64,000 nucleotides of DNA from Acanthaster planci (lineage: Eukaryota > Echinodermata > Asteroidea > Valvatida > Acanthasteridae). Within the stretch, counting starts at the first letter, position 1, and each line of letters begins with the position of its first letter. A program made the translations under genes and the position numbers. Location: the NCBI RefSeq assembly GCF_001949145.1, contig NW_019091407.1:1560039-1624038 (forward strand), written 5' to 3'. Under the pieces are notes generated by a model. The model saw only the letters and a program-made list of their open reading frames with translations. It was not told the DNA's origin and searched no databases. Positions 34,701 to 46,700 of this stretch are shown piece by piece.

Positions 34701-37700
34701 TTTACAATGTACCGGGCGGCGGTACCGTACATGTTCTCAGAAGTTGTTAAGTCAGTAGTGTAGTACTATTGTTTTTAAAGTTTGATACACATTTTGCGAA
34801 CTTACATGTAACCACCTTAACCCATAGCTGAATGTAACATCTAGAGTACACAATGAACATGGTACATATACCGGAACATTGCAGAACACAATATTCTAGA
34901 AACTTGAAAAATTTGCCAGCCAATAAACCCCTGTCCATACTGTACATATGTACATGTTTCATGTCAAGAGTATTCTGACACAGTATTTTACCCTGCAAAA
35001 AGATGATCGCCCCTAAAACCCCAGCTGAAAGTAAATTGTGAAGAGAACCCTACTACTATCACAATTGTAGTACATGGTACATGTACATGTACATTAATAC
35101 ACGTATGTGTACATACACATTCCACAGTTTGTACCCTTTACACCTGCCATACAAGAATATAAGTGAGAATGAGACTGCTGCAAGGGAGTTTTCATCTGTC
35201 ATACGTATAATGATTTAGAAGGAAACAAATGCCCTGCATACACGTACAAGTGTCTACAATCACAGTTTGTAAATTATCCAATTTCAAGGGGTTTCAAAGC
35301 TGAGAGAGTTTGTGGGGTTCAATTATTCATGTGAGACATTTTAGGTTGAAATTTATACGGAACATGACAACTGAATAGAATTATATATAACAGGTTTTTT
35401 GCCCTTACCCAACGTATATTAATAAGCACTGTATGCTCAGTGCTTGTCCGAGAGCTTGCGAAAAACTTTACAAGCTTACTCGGGTGGGACTCAAACCCAC
35501 GACCTCCTGCTTACTAGTGTAGATGTCTTAACCATTCGACCACCGAGCTTGCCAGGGTCGGCTGGCCGGTCCGAGTCAAATGAAGCAGCGGGTACCGCAA
35601 ACTATTTTCAAGATGTATTTCTTTGCGTTGGGGAGATGTTAATTATATATAACGGGTTTTTGCCCTTACCCAACGTATATTAATAAGCACTGTATGCTCT
35701 GTGCTTGTCCGGGAGCTTGTGAAAAAACCTTACAAGCTTACTCGGGTGGGATTCGAACCCACGACCTCCTGCTTACTTGTGCAGATGTCTTAACCACTCG
35801 ACCACCGAGCTTGCCAGGGTCGGGTGGCCGTTCCAAGTCAAGATGTATTGTATGTAAAAAAAAAATCTTGAAAAACTGAATAGAATGTTTTTTTCTGAAG
35901 CCTCACTGATGGATTGTTACATGTAGATCAAATTGTAGTTTCAGCCCAGACAGTCAGTGGTGGCTGTATTGAATGTTCCAGTTCCGTTCAGACCCAATAT
36001 AAATCAATACTGATAAGTCTTAGTCTTAGACTGTACATACATGTACACTGTACACCAACTGTACATGTACATTTGTGTGGGCAACGTCATTTCTTATTCT
36101 CACAAGGGAGATTTTAAAAGAGGGAACTTGTGGACAAGGCTAATACTGTATTGATTTTCCTTGACAGTCTATAGCCTGGGAGTTGTCATTAAATTCTTCC
36201 TTTGCATGTACCGGTGTAAGAGGAGTTTAGGTTGACACACACAAAAACTTTCCATAAAGCTTCCATCTTTGTGTTTGGGGCTTGGATTCCTACCCAGATA
36301 ATGGGGAAATTCTTGATGAAATTTTGTCGTATTTCTGTAGGCCGGTATTTATGTGTAAGATATTCCTCTATAAAGCTTAAGATTGCAGTGCATTACCTGA
36401 ACCTAGACATTTGGGGCATGGAAGGTACTGTACAGTACCAGCTGGAATGAGTACATATGTACATGTACATATACATGTACATTATAATCAAGGTCAGGTT
36501 GTCCAAAAAAAAAAATCAACGACAAACATACATGTACAATTCAAGGATTAAACACAATGCATGGATGAAAAACAATATTTTATAATTTTTTTCCCTGGGA
36601 TAGCCTCAAAAGCCAATTACACTGTACCTTACATGTACTTTGCCCATTTTAGTTCCATAAAATTGTTGATATACTTGTACTTTCTTTATCAGTCATTTTC
36701 ACTGATGGTAAAAGTTCTCACTTTGCCATTGTTGGAGTTTGCATAGATTCGAATGGATACCATACATGTTCACCTGTACTTATGTTTGAAAATGTTACAA
36801 TATGGCTGTTTGACTCAAGCAGAAGTGTCAACTGTCACACATCTGTCAATTGTTACACGTTCATTGTATGCATCCTAAAATGCATTATTGTCACCTTGTG
36901 CAACTTACATACATGTACACCACAGTACGCGTAGAAAAGTTCATGTTGACCTTTACCATGTACATACCGGTACATGTACACAACTACACATGTATCGGTA
37001 CATGTATGGTACTTACAACTTACATGTACATGTACAAGCATATTCAGGAAATTAATCCATTTCTATCAGTTAAAGTTTATGAATCAGTTCAAACTGTCAT
37101 CACTTTTGATCATACCGGTAACATTTTCCTAAGATTTGTTCATACATGTGTGCAATGCATATCCTTATTAAATGTAACAAATCATTGAACTTATGGTTTT
37201 TGTGAGAGTGAGCATAAAAGGTCCATTTAAAAAATATACTAAACAAGGGCTTGCCTGATAAAAACAAAATCTACATCTACATGTACATGTACCGTATCTT
37301 GTCTGAAATTAATTAGGGCCAGGCTTCACAAACAAAATTAACTTGAGTTTTTCTCCAGTGATCTTTCAATGCACTGAAGTGTGTACATTTGTCCGTATGC
37401 TTTATATTGTAGAAGAAGCGTGATGAAGAGAAACCGCCACCAATCAAAGCGCGCAACACTTGGGACAGCGTGGAGGAGACAACAGACATGGCCCCCCAGG
37501 ACCGGCGCCGCCCGTTCAGCCTACAGATAGCACCCACAGATGCATCCCCAGACACCAGTAAGTTCCCATCCATCAATGTACATGTACATGTAGACAATTC
37601 ACAATAATAATGTGCAGCTAAGCGGTTACCATGGAGGGACTCTACATGTACCTCTCCAGCAATGCTTCATGCTGAAGTATACATGTAGGTACGTGTATCA

Positions 37701-40700
37701 TCACATGTTGCCATATCAGCATCCTGATTGCCTGATCTTATCTCTCCTAGACTACGGAATGGCCGGCTCTTATCGTCAAATCCATCTTGATAAACTGAAG
37801 AGGCAGTCATTGGCTGCCTACCCGGGCTCACGAGGGAGCCCTCATGATGACCAGCAAGGGAGCTTGAGTGCACCAGCCACTGAGAGAGGTAAGCTTATTT
37901 TTCCTGTGCAATCTCCACTCAGAGAGGACAATAATGGCTAGACATCAGGCATTTACATTATTTGTTTGATACACTCACATGTCATCTCATCTGATCTTAA
38001 TAACTGACGCACAAAACGCTAATGATGTCTGAGCTCCTTCTACACATTTATCTAATTTCACCCCCTGTTAACTATTAAATTGGCTTAATGTGGATGGAGC
38101 GAAGTTTCAGTATATTAAGTGGATACTTCAAGTCACTGACAGAAATTGAAATTGGCAGACAAACACACAGAAATTCCCCAAGCCTGATGTGTATGTTTTT
38201 GTTAAGTGGCATTGTGCTGGAGTCGAGAACCTGCAGGGAGGACTTGTTTCGACACAAAGCCATAAAACGAAAAAGAATGTCACGGCTGATAAAGATCTTG
38301 CTTGCCAGTTGTCATCGGAGCGTGGGTGATACAGCATTCATAAGCAGGCTGCATCCATTTATCTGTTGTTCACATTGTACATGTACAGAACACTTCCTCT
38401 TAAGGTTGCTCTTAAACGTGTTAAGAGTCCCAGGACCTGATACAGACTGTAAACAGCATTTTCTCCATGCCTTTATTGCATGCAGTCTTCCCATTCTGCT
38501 GCAGTCTACAAGTTAACCTTGAGAATGTGTTAGAATATGTTTCTTGGCCATTTGAATGAATCTGGTTCGGCATTTAACCCACAAGTTAATTCTTGTACAT
38601 GGTTTAATCATGGCAGGGCAAGTGGTAAAGAGGACTAAAAGTGTTCTCAACATTATTTTTCCCAGACAAAAAAAAAAAAATTAAATGGCTGGTTTAAATA
38701 GCTGGTTTTCAGATTTCTGAGCTACTAAGTTAATATGGTACAGGTACGTGTAACTGTTAATATCACTGACCTTTAATATTGATAAGACTGATTAATATTG
38801 ATTAACCTTGACAAGATGCTTAAATGCACTGGTCTGTGGTCTATAAACTTATATTTTAAATATTACGTTTTTTAAGAATAACATACATGTACATGTATAC
38901 TGTATGAAGCCCATACTTTTTCTCTGCACTGCTCGGCTCCCAGATTGGAGTCCCTGGCGCATCAAGGAGGACAGCAAGCCTGAGGACGACAACCATTTTG
39001 GTAAATGGCTCAGACAAAGCTACTGATTCTCTTGCCTGAGTGTGAAGTGTGGATTCATAACTCTACTAAACCACATACATGTACACAACACTCCCTTGTC
39101 CCCATCCCTTCCACTGCACGTCATTGTCATGGTCAAATTTTCTTTTGAAACCTAAAACTTTCAGAGTCATATTATGCATCAGATTACCGACTGGTGTCGG
39201 GTTGTTTGCATTGTGGGTAATTCCAGAAATTAGGGGTCCATTTTTTTTAGTGTCCCTGTCACATCTGACATATGATTTTGTAAGTTCAGACACGTCAGAA
39301 CACAGTTTCTAATTTTCAAGAGTGATGAATTAATGCAAATTACCAACACGTACATATACCAGTACCTAACAAAAAGTAATAGTTTGAAATCAATTCCAGT
39401 GATTTCCACATCAAATAACAAAAGTCAGATATAACAGGGACACAAAAATGTCACACTTTTAGACCCCTAATTCCTGGAATTACCCATGTACATGTACTGT
39501 CACTTTAACAGTTGTTCCATTATGAAGTTTTCACCTGTATCTTGGAGCCAGCAGAGAGATTGGGAAATAAAATGATCAGATTTTGTAAAAGCAGATTTAC
39601 ATTTTCATGATATATAACAACAAACTATTTGCAGTTGACTCTCATAACAAAGTTGCAGGGACCAGACAAATTACAGTACTTTGTTATAAACAGGAATTTG
39701 TTACGTATACAGGTACATTTACAATGTACCAGTACCGTACATGTACGTGTTCTCAGAAGTTGTTAAGTCAGTAGTGTAGTACTATTGTTTTTAAAGTTTG
39801 ATACACATTTTGCGAACTTACATGTACATGTAACCACCTGAACCCATACCTGAATGTAACATCTAGAGTACACAATGAACATGGTACATGTACCGGAGCA
39901 TTGTAGAGCACAATATTCTAGAAGCTGGAAAAATTTGCCAGCCAATAAACCCCTGTCCATACTGTACATATGTACATGTTTCATGTCAAAAGTATTCTGA
40001 CACAGTATTTTACCCTGCAAAAAGATGATCGTCCCTAAAACCCCAGCTGAAAATAAATTGTGCAACAAATAATGGTTAATTAATGCTCGTCTCCTGTCCG
40101 CTGTGCGCAGCATCCATGATTGGGCAGTGGTCAGAGGCGTGTGCGATACGGGTCAGCTTCACGCCTGGGTGACCCCTCGCAGTTTTGCCTTCACCCAAAA
40201 CCACACGATTGTTCTTGACTCTCCCCTGAACTCCCCTGTTTTTCCTCGACGCTGGCTCGTTCTCCCTCCATAGAAATTCTTCGAGGGGAGGCATTTTGTT
40301 TGGAGGGACTCACGAGGCCTCGACCCTCGAAAGGTACTTACTCGCGGATGCCGCTGTACACGTTTTTAATTACGATGGGTTGGCTCGTGTTATCAAACTT
40401 ACTGGGAGGATTTGGAATGGTCAACATAAATGGCAGTCCAAGTTGTTTTCCCACTGCACAAGTGACGGATTTCTGTTCAAATGAAGAGAGTGGTACATGA
40501 TGAACATTAGCTGTCAAATTACTGGAACTTCATGTACATGTACATGAACCATAGGACACTCACTGCATCTGTCACTGTGAGTAGTGTCTCACTACATTTA
40601 GGCATTATCATTTTGTGAGGACTGTTTGTTGACATGTGTACTTGTACATGTACATTGTAGCTGAATCCCTGGTACTCCTATCGTTACGTGACATAAACTG

Positions 40701-43700
40701 ATAACAGCGTCCAGCTTTCATGATTTGTTCCATTTTGTTACAGAGCTGAATGGCAAACTGAAGTTTTCCTTTGTTTACACTCAGAAGACAATTTGAAACC
40801 TGTGCATGTGTGAGGATATGTGTATGCAACCAAAATCTAGGAATTTTGGAAAAATGGGAGTATTTAAGGTTATTTTCTTCACAAGACATGCATGTACATG
40901 TACCAGTACACACCTATTTGCACATGTACGTCATCACCTTTACAAAAAATTCTGGCTAACTTTTAAAGTTTGATACATTTGCTTTCCCCTAGCGTACACA
41001 TTTTTACCTACTCCGCCCAGTCTACATGTACATGTATCATTGGGCTGTTACAGGTACATTTATGTCCCAAAGAAAACTTCCCAATTGAAGAAATCCTTGG
41101 TCACATCAGGTTAATTACGTGTACATGTACAGTAGATCTTGTGACAAACTCAAGAGAGAAACTCTGTAGGCACACACTTACCTTACAAACATGTACCTAG
41201 TGTGGACATTCCTTCTTTTCATGCAGTTAATAAAACTTAGTGAAAATACTTGTTTTTCTTGAACTGGGAACATAATTTTCAGGTTTCCTTGACTATTCCA
41301 CTTCCTTTTATGACAGATGACCCCCCAACCCCAAAATGCCTCTAAACTTCTTTTTCAGAGAAGGGGAAACGTCCTGTGGAAATGTGTAAGTCCACAGAAC
41401 GTCTTCCTTTCCTGCATTGTATGGACATCTTTTGTTCACAAGTCCACACTAAGTATGTAAGGTTAGCGCATTTACAGTGTACTGTACGTGTACACGCACA
41501 TTGACAAACACCCATTACACTTCAAGAAAACAATAGATTATAGGAGCTAATGTGCATGTACGGCCAGTGTCATTACTTCATTTGTTGAGTCAAAATTGAG
41601 TCCCACTTTTTTGATACATTACTTGGGAAACAAATCTACTTCTGACTTGATGAAATTTTAGAAATCAACCTTCAACTTGACAAAGATATCTGACATATTG
41701 GCATTACCAATAGCTATTACTGGGGCAAATACCTCCTTTTTGCAAAACCAAACCCGTCTGTTTTTATTATTTCGATGTTTCATCATTAGAAATGTCATTA
41801 GACAAAACAAAAACACAATAAAAACAACAGAGAACTACAAACAAACCCTTGTTTTGACTGACATTAAAAAATTAAGCTGAATCAGCCATGGTGTTACGGT
41901 ATTTCCGATTTCATTGTTCTGAAGGAAATCTTGAGTACTTGCATGTATATGTACCGGTACCAGTATGCTTTGCAGTGGCACTCTTCTGTAACTTGAAGTT
42001 AAAATCTATCAAGTAAATGCTCATATTGCCATGTGAGTATTTTTTTCCTCTGAGAGACAGTTTGTTGACAGAGACCTACATGTACAGTACATTGTCAGTG
42101 CCACAAGGAAGACCATTTGTTGACCAGAAACACTTGACTGTTAATATTTCAGTGTCAGCGCATATGAATTACATGTAGGTATGACACTTTAAGTGTTCGG
42201 CTAGTGAGTGTTTGTTTCAATTCACTGAAGGTTGTCTGTTACTTTAATGTACAGGGATAGCTTTCTGACTAGTCAAGGCCTCTGACATTTACCTTGAAAC
42301 TGCATGTTAACAGCATGGGTATAGTCCTCAGAGAGTGCTGTCAGGGGCTTTGAGGGACATGATCACCGCGAGCTAGTGCAAAAGGTTTTGAATTTGTTGG
42401 TTAAAAGACTTTTCATTTTCCTCCATGTGTTGGCCTATGTATAGGTGGTCATGATCCTTTTGCTGGCAGCCCTGCTACCATCCTCAGGAAGCGTCCGAGC
42501 ATCAGGCAGGACTCTGACGACCCCGAAGCTCGGCTGCCACCCACAGACAAGTACGTGTCCTCCTTTGGATCTGGCACCCTGAGGGAGAATGGGACGGTGG
42601 GAGTAGGGTCCAGAGGTTACCGGAAGAGCCTGTCCAACTCCTGGCCGGAGTCCCACTTCCTGCCAGACGAAGGGTCAAAGGGCAAGAAAAAGGTCAACCA
42701 AAGAGCAGGTAAGTGTTCATCTATTTCTTGCAGCACAGTTTAAGCTCAGCTCAAACAGAGTTGTAATTCTCCAAAAAAATGAATTGCCTTGTTAATGAAG
42801 ACTTAAAAATCCATGCAAAGTACATAATTAAACCCTAATGTGGCACACTATCTTTGTTTACTTCTTGTGCCTTAATGGAGCAACATTTTTGTAGAGTGAG
42901 TGTGATTTTGCAGAAATCAGTATTGATTCCTCTGACTCCGCACCGCAGAGATCACACTGGTCCCCGTTCCCTACATACAGTAGTGCTCAGACGTCTCACG
43001 GCTTATAAATAAATCAATAGGGATGGGGACCAGTCCAAGATCACAGTAGCATGGTGCGTGCGTGGTGCGCGTGCATGTGTGCACACTGTACATGTACATA
43101 TGCTGGTACACGCAACAGTTGTTCGTCTGGTGCCTGAACCTAATTTTACCTGAACCCTTCAATGGCCTGCATGCAAGAGTAAACAACAAAGCGTGCGAAA
43201 CGACGAAGCGAGGAAATATGTTTCTATTGGCTGAAAGTTTTCTTCGTACTAGGTGCGATTGCATCGTTTTGGACTTTGACGGGATTGTTATTTTTTGGAG
43301 TGGATTTATTGCACTGTCACTCAGATTTTTATTCAGACTACATATACATGTATTTTCGAATTTCGGATAAATGTGCTTCCTGATGCAAGCTGCGTGCATA
43401 TTTTGAGTTGACATTGTACATGTAAGTACTGGCAGTACGGTGTCTGCGTGAACTTTGAATTTCAGTGCATTGTAAACATTTTAATTCATCGTTGGATTGT
43501 TTTAGTTCAGCCTGCTTGCTATCAAAATGCCAAAAGAAGTGAAACAGAGTTCCAAATTAGGGGGAATTATTTTAAGAATTTAAGAGTTACTATTATGCTG
43601 ACGGGGACAAACTGTTTTGTAGTTTCTGCAAGTTTACATACATGTACTGTGGAGTGGAAAAAACGTGACACAGTCTTGACTACTTGAAATTAAAAAGCAT

Positions 43701-46700
43701 GTTGAAGCAAAGGCAGCTACAGGAGGTGCTAACTGGGATGGCAGCAAGCACTTCTGTGCAGAAGCATGGGAAATTTCAAGAAGACTTTGTTCGAATAATG
43801 ACAACAGCCAACATTCCTTTGGAAAAGGTTAAGCAAATAAAACCCTTTTTCAAGAAGCACTGCAATCAGGAAGGATCGTTAACAACTGTTAATAATATTC
43901 AAACGACTTATTTGCCCCATGTGTTCAAGACTCGTGTTGATGTTGTCAAAGAGGAACTAGAGGGGAAAGTGATAAGTGTGATTGTAGATGATACTACAGA
44001 TCACAGGGATAAGAGTATGCTGAATGTTGTGGCTCACTTGGACAAACTTTATCTTGTGGATGTTGTGCAACGCCAGGACACCAAGTCAAACAGTGTTGAA
44101 GGTGCTGACCAATGTTTGTGTCGAGTAGGATAATGTGTGCTCATAAACAGACAATGCTCCATACTGCAAGGTAGCTTTTAACATTCTGAAACATGTTCTG
44201 CCAAATGGTGTACATGTTGGCTGCATGGCTCACATCTTGAGCTTAGTGGGGAAGATCTTGTGAGGGGCGAATATTATCGTGAGGTGGAGGTGTTTGTCAA
44301 TGACATCAAGAACATTTTCAAACGGCGACCAGCTAGAAAACGACATTACTTGGAGCACATGTCCAAAATGAATTTGCCTGAGAATGTGTCAAAAACTCTT
44401 TCACCAGAACCATGTGTCACACGATGGGGTACATGGTATCAAGCCATGCGGTATCACCACACCCATCTTGATGTGTATGCATCTTTTTTGTCCGAGAGGA
44501 AACTAGCACTGCCGGTAATGTTGTTAGGTTGAGAAATGCCCTAGACAAAAAAAAGTAGAGAATCCTTGGCACAGAAACTGAACTTCATCACACAGTGTGC
44601 TCCAAAGATACAGTACACTCAACAAACTAGAAGGCAATGAGCTATTTGCACCAGAGATGTACAACATTGTAGTAGATTCAACTTACCTGATGCAAGGATC
44701 AGCCAAGGTTCTGTTTGTTGAGATAACTGACACTTACCTTTCTAAACTGGACAAGAAAAGAAAGGATGAAGCCATCAATGAGTTTCATTCAAGCTTCCAA
44801 CGGGCATTTGAGAAGCTTTCCAAGCATACTAATAATGCTGATGTGTTGGAGTTCTACAGAAAGTGTCACATTCTTGATCCGTGTCAAGTTGGAACCATGC
44901 CACAAGAACTTGAGAAATACAGCTCTCTACGAGGCTTGGACAACCCCCAAGACTCACTTCTACAAGAATGGGAAATATACTTACATGCTGCAAAGTAGGA
45001 ACTTACAACAGATTTGGACCTGAACTATTTTTGGCAAGGTGTGATGTCACATTAACCACAACTGGCAAAGGTACAGTAGCAAAGGAACTAATCTGGCAGA
45101 AAACCACCTCTTTTGATGCACAGAGGACTCTTGTGAAAATCAAACCAACAATGCATGCAACTACAGTCCTACCATTCAGTCAATGGGAGGCGATCTTGGG
45201 CCAGGTGTCAGCTTCAGAATTGGGGACCACCGCCCACCACATCCGTGTCGAATATTGGTATGGTTGCGCACCACAAGCTCCGTTGGCCTTGGGAAAGTTG
45301 CCCACAGTGGACGAACTTGAATCTGATCTGCTACAATTGTCTGGTTGTGGACACTACTTCTACCATTTTAGCTGGAAAACGTCAGAAAAATAAGCACCGA
45401 GCGTGCACCCTCATGGAGGAATTACATTATACTTGCTGCCATGCAACATGTACACACAGCTGATTGACTATGCACCATGACATTACAAAATTGCAACATT
45501 GCAACATTGCAATATATGAATGTGACATTTAACAATTGTTGACTGCTGTGGTGTAGGATATGATGTTTTGAACACCCCAGGGACGCAAAGCAACCTGAGG
45601 TAAAGCCGAGGGTGCTATGTTCAAAACATCATATCCCACACCAGAGCAGTCAACAATTTTTTTTGTCATATCCATCTTCTGGATATAAGTATAGTAAAGG
45701 ACATCGTCTGCAAGTGCACTGTTCCCTCACTTTCTTTAATTGCGTAATCTTTAATATGAAACTAGGGCGGTTACCAGTGAGTATGTGTAGTCTGGTTAGC
45801 ATTCCCCACATTACCTTACATGTAAATGCAGCGGGGACGGGAACAAGTCTGTTATACGAGTGCAATCATTGATCAAATTCCCTGGTAGCCTACATGTACA
45901 TGTATGCACAAAACGTGTGGTACCATGCAAAACTGACTAAAGGAGTAGAAATGCTCACTCTGAAACTTTCCAAAGCTCTTCTGTCTCGCGTGCGTACCTG
46001 TGCACGCACTGTCGGCAGAAAGAGATATCTCCCAGTGAGTACCGGTATGATACGTGGATATACATGTATTGCCTGTCGTGTGATTGTTCTGGGCCAATAA
46101 ACGGACAGTATCCGAGACAGAGGTATGACGATTGACAATATTCAACAACAGCTCTCAAAAACAATTCACAGCTTTTTTTTTAAATAAGGAGCAAACAGTG
46201 TAGGTATTTTTATCAGTTCTGATTTTTTTACAGTTTTAGTCGAGCTTTTAGGAATATCTACTACATGTACTTTGCATGGTATTGTACATGTACGTGTACA
46301 TGTATATTCTAGCCTCGCCAAGGTGATTTGTTGAGCATTTGATGAAAGTACATGTGTACATATAGCATGCTATGTATACAGTACATGGACCGCTGATTAG
46401 TTTGACTGTGTATGCACCATTTGTCAAAGCGGCCTATTTAATGTATATTTTATAAACATTGCCCATTATTTCAGCAAAAAAAAAGGTTTTCAACGACAAA
46501 TATGCATAAGCAATGCATTCCCTTTTCCATTTGAAATTAATGAGAACCTAATACACACAGGCTTTTCTGAACTTTACCCTTGATGAAACATCTTCAAAAT
46601 TGCATCCAAAAATAGGTGTAACATGACCATATTTCCATTTTAACATGAGTATATTTTATTTTCCTAGACACAATACTCTGGTTGGTAAAGGTGTAGTACT

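Larger units (their letters stand above)
25763..37412 (+). other. TOGARAM1 intron 1 (11.6 kb), rich in repeats
   Basis: Phase 0 intron. It contains dense TACATGTA microsatellites, a 740 bp foldback (26065-26806), a pogo/Tigger-like element (28009-29264), R1 repeat copies B and C, dispersed repeat R2 copy 1 (34684-35040) and two tandem tRNA-SINEs (35381-35840). No further coding exon is evident. Confidence 0.65.
39001..42444 (+). other. TOGARAM1 intron 4
   Basis: Contains MITE M2 copy 1 (39214-39486), a lone pogo/Tigger-like end (39633-39705), R2 copy 2 (39706-40062) and a GC-richer block (40076-40300) with a 72-codon open frame on the minus strand that I cannot identify. The rest is AT-rich with scattered ACATGTAC motifs. 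Confidence 0.6.

Noticed and set aside
35480-35545. Functional tRNA gene (box A and box B present, minus strand)
   Set aside because: The acceptor stem does not pair properly and a second copy with the same non-tRNA body and tail lies next to it, so it is a SINE head.
37313-37597. Minus-strand 94-codon frame across TOGARAM1 exon 2
   Set aside because: Shadow of the plus-strand exon and its flanks; no domain and no splice support.
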